Assembly: GCF_003008555.2 (NCBI RefSeq)
Contig: NZ_CP027665.1
Location: 3,534,001-3,598,000 of the forward strand
Direction: 5' to 3'
From: Pukyongiella litopenaei
Lineage (GTDB): Bacteria > Pseudomonadota > Alphaproteobacteria > Rhodobacterales > Rhodobacteraceae
DNA length: 64,000 nucleotides
Positions 62,250 through 64,000 of the stretch are shown here, one piece after another. The position numbers were made by a program, and so were the translations under genes. The notes under the pieces were generated by a model. It made no database searches. It saw only the letters and a list, made by a program, of their open reading frames with translations, and was not told where the DNA came from. Numbering within the stretch: position 1 is the stretch's first letter; each line of letters begins with the position of its first letter.

Positions 62250-63248
62250 TCATTCCAACCGCTTCGCACGCTCAGCCACCCGCTGAACCATCGAGACAGT
62301 CGCACCGCCCGCCTGGCGTAGTCCAGCCCCGGCGATCTCAGCATTTGACCTCGTCCCAAACCGCGCCCGCGCCCGTGAGCCCTTGGTTCCGATCAAACCC
62401 TTGGCGAACCCGCCAGGACTGGGAATGCTCGGCGTTCCGGCCATCATGAAGTTGCCTGAGATTGAGCGGACGATCAGCGGGGTGGCGATGATCATGCCGC
62501 CTGCGAGGAACATCATCATGAAGAAGGGCACCAGCGCGCCGATGTTGCTCGCGCCAGAGGGGTCTCCTAGTTCAGTCATGAGCGAGCGGGACATGCCAAC
62601 GACCGTGGAAAACACCCCAGCGATCACGAGGGGGTAGAGAGCATAGGATACCGTGTTGGACAGCCAGCGATGGAAATAGTCCTTGCTGACATCAAACAGC
62701 GACAGTGCGATCATGATGGGGGCGATGCCGATCATGAAGGCCAGCATGATCTTGGCGAAGATCAGGACAAGGCCGCAGAGCGCGCCGATCACGCCGAGGA
62801 GGAAAGCGCCGATCGCGCCGATCAGGGCTCCGGCCATCCAATGCATGTTGTCACCGGCCGCGTTCAGATAGTCACCAAATTCTTCGATAAGATCGTCGAA
62901 GGCCTCTGCAAAATAGGATGCACCTGCACCGCCGCCGCCAAGCCCCGCCACCATGCCGCCTGCGAGTTGGTCGAGCCCATCGATCAGCGCGCTCGCTACC
63001 GCATTGAATTGGACCCAGTTCATCGCAAAGAGGGAGATCAGCATGAGCTTGAGGGCGAACCAGAACGCGGTCCGCCCATCCATGGATTTGTACTGAAACA
63101 CCATGTTGAGGAAGACGCCGATCACAGCCAACGTCGAGGCTACGGCAATGACGCCGCCAAGCTGACCGGCGACGTTGCCAAAGGTGGTTTGAGCTGCGTC
63201 ATCCAGAAAGTTTTCGGTTGTCTCTACCATCCAGGTGACGACGCCCAT
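62250..63248 (-). CDS. virB6: VirB6/TrbL-type T4SS inner-membrane channel protein
   Basis: 332 residues with multiple transmembrane segments (GVIAVASTLAVIGVFLNMVF, FALKLMLISLFAMNWVQF, GALIGAIGAFLLGVIGALCGLVLIFAKIMLAFMIG, YALYPLVIAGVFSTVVGM, FFMMMFLAGGMIIATPLIV). A soluble basic tail follows (GLIGTKGSRARARFGTRS...). It is part of the mating channel. The start ATG has GAGGAACCG upstream. Its last 93 codons recur as a fragment at 51914-52193. Confidence 0.9.
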   Translation of the reverse strand: MGVVTWMVETTENFLDDAAQTTFGNVAGQLGGVIAVASTLAVIGVFLNMVFQYKSMDGRTAFWFALKLMLISLFAMNWVQFNAVASALIDGLDQLAGGMVAGLGGGGAGASYFAEAFDDLIEEFGDYLNAAGDNMHWMAGALIGAIGAFLLGVIGALCGLVLIFAKIMLAFMIGIAPIMIALSLFDVSKDYFHRWLSNTVSYALYPLVIAGVFSTVVGMSRSLMTELGDPSGASNIGALVPFFMMMFLAGGMIIATPLIVRSISGNFMMAGTPSIPSPGGFAKGLIGTKGSRARARFGTRSNAEIAGAGLRQAGGATVSMVQRVAERAKRLE

Positions 63249-63268
63249 CGGTTCCTCCTCGGTTGAAT

Positions 63269-63445
63269 TTAGGTGGTGTCACCAGTGCGACGTTTCAGGA
63301 ATGCCTTCAGGATGTGCTCACCGTCGAAATCTGGCACGACAGAGACCAGCTCCCAGCCATCTTGGCCAAGGGCGGTCAGCTGCGCTTCGATCTTCAGTGG
63401 CTTAGTTTTGGCGGTGTTGATCAGTTCAATTTTGTATTCAAACAT
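63269..63445 (-). CDS. small DUF4177-like protein
   Basis: 58 residues from the ATG at 63443-63445. The sequence MFEYKIELINTAKTKPLKIE, followed by AQLTALGQDGWELVSVVPDF and ILKAFLKRR, matches the pattern of DUF4177 (F.YK...L...G..GWELV). The gene lies between virB11 (8-bp overlap) and virB6 (20-bp gap). The function is unknown, and such small genes are occasionally embedded in T4SS operons. Confidence 0.75.
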   Translation of the reverse strand: MFEYKIELINTAKTKPLKIEAQLTALGQDGWELVSVVPDFDGEHILKAFLKRRTGDTT

Positions 63446-64000
63446 GGGCTGTTTCCTTTGAATGGGCCGGATCAACCGGCAGGTAGAATTCGGTGATGCC
63501 GCGCGCGCCTTCATGGCGACCGGCTTGGATAATCACATCGATCGAGCGGGTGATGTAGTCGTTCATGTCCTGGTAGGTCATGGGCACGTCCGTTTTCAGG
63601 GCGGCGATGGCGAGACGCTGAACCGCCAGCTGAGGGGTTTCAGCGTGCAGCGTGGTGAGTGAGCCACCATGGCCAGTGTTTATGGCCTCCAAGAAGGTCA
63701 CGGCCTCTTTGCCGCGTACTTCGCCGAGGACGATGCGGTCCGGGCGCATGCGCAGGGTGGAGGTCAGAAGGACATCAGCGCTGCGCGTGGCCTCATCGCG
63801 GTCAGACATCAGTGTGACGACATTAGGCTGCGTTGGACGTAGTTCGGCGGCTTCTTCGATGGTGATGATGCGCTCATCGGCGGGCACAAAGGAGAGGATC
63901 TTGCGCGCCGTGACGGTCTTGCCGGTGGAGGTCCCGCCGGACACGATCATGTTGAGCTTGTGGGTGACGCAGAACTTGATCGCAGCGTCGATATCGCACG
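63438..64000 (-). CDS. virB11: VirB11-type T4SS ATPase (5' part outside window)
   Basis: The visible ~187 C-terminal codons are a secretion ATPase. Walker A SGGTSTGKTVTA is followed by the Asp box (IITIEEAAELRPTQPNVVTLMSDRDE), Walker B RPDRIVLGEVRGKEAVTFLEAINTGHGGSLTTLHA and the His box. It energises channel assembly and DNA transfer. The frame continues off the window's right edge (…DAAIKFCVTHKLNM), so the N-terminal domain and start are not seen. Confidence 0.94.
   Translation of the reverse strand, partial: CDIDAAIKFCVTHKLNMIVSGGTSTGKTVTARKILSFVPADERIITIEEAAELRPTQPNVVTLMSDRDEATRSADVLLTSTLRMRPDRIVLGEVRGKEAVTFLEAINTGHGGSLTTLHAETPQLAVQRLAIAALKTDVPMTYQDMNDYITRSIDVIIQAGRHEGARGITEFYLPVDPAHSKETAHV

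Overview
The first ~19.6 kb reads as a compact, GC-rich chromosome of an alphaproteobacterium. The inferred family is Rhodobacteraceae (Roseobacter group), because the gene families resemble that group and because the mobile elements and VirB-type conjugation genes look like those found in it. No rRNA or other marker is present to fix the genus.

Layout. (1) 1-19.6 kb is ordinary chromosome: a DMT-type permease fragment, two small c-type cytochromes, a lipoprotein with an HExxH motif and a Tag-like glycosylase. Next comes a minus-strand aromatic amino-acid/phenylacetate block (indolepyruvate ferredoxin oxidoreductase, paaZ, paaG) with a divergent Lrp regulator, then a rhomboid protease, putA with a divergent Lrp-type regulator, a TPR protein and tRNA-Leu(TAA). 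The block ends with a class Ib ribonucleotide reductase operon (nrdHIEF) headed by a cobalamin riboswitch. (2) 19.8-46.6 kb is an accessory island bounded by two 48-bp copies of the 3' half of a tRNA-Cys gene. It holds a winged-helix protein, an HNH nuclease, a hipBA module, three degenerate or active IS elements, several broken genes, and a large type I secretion locus. That locus has a ~3,760-residue RTX/cadherin-like adhesin, HlyD, ABC and TolC components and an OmpA-domain lipid-anchoring candidate. (3) 46.6-64 kb is a second, conjugative element. A nested IS3::IS1111 structure occurs twice in inverted orientation and encloses a Tat-exported amidohydrolase plus a DUF333 lipoprotein. After it come ardC, three small genes, a probable oriT, mobC, relaxase and the VirD4 coupling protein. 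An SMC/RecF-like ATPase with a 58-residue partner gene is inserted next. The last genes are virB6, a small protein and virB11, which runs off the window.

How the pieces fit. The two tRNA-Cys fragments are both 3' halves in the same orientation. This predicts tandem integration events with the intact tRNA-Cys to the right of the window; no integrase gene is visible here. A truncated virB6 3' end (51.9-52.2 kb) duplicates part of the complete virB6 (62.2-63.2 kb). In both copies unrelated cargo abuts the virB6 stop codon, so the virD4-virB6 junction looks like a cargo hotspot. The ATPase plus 58-residue gene in that hotspot is the best candidate for an undescribed (possibly defence) system. All assignments are from reading the sequence; no database search was run.
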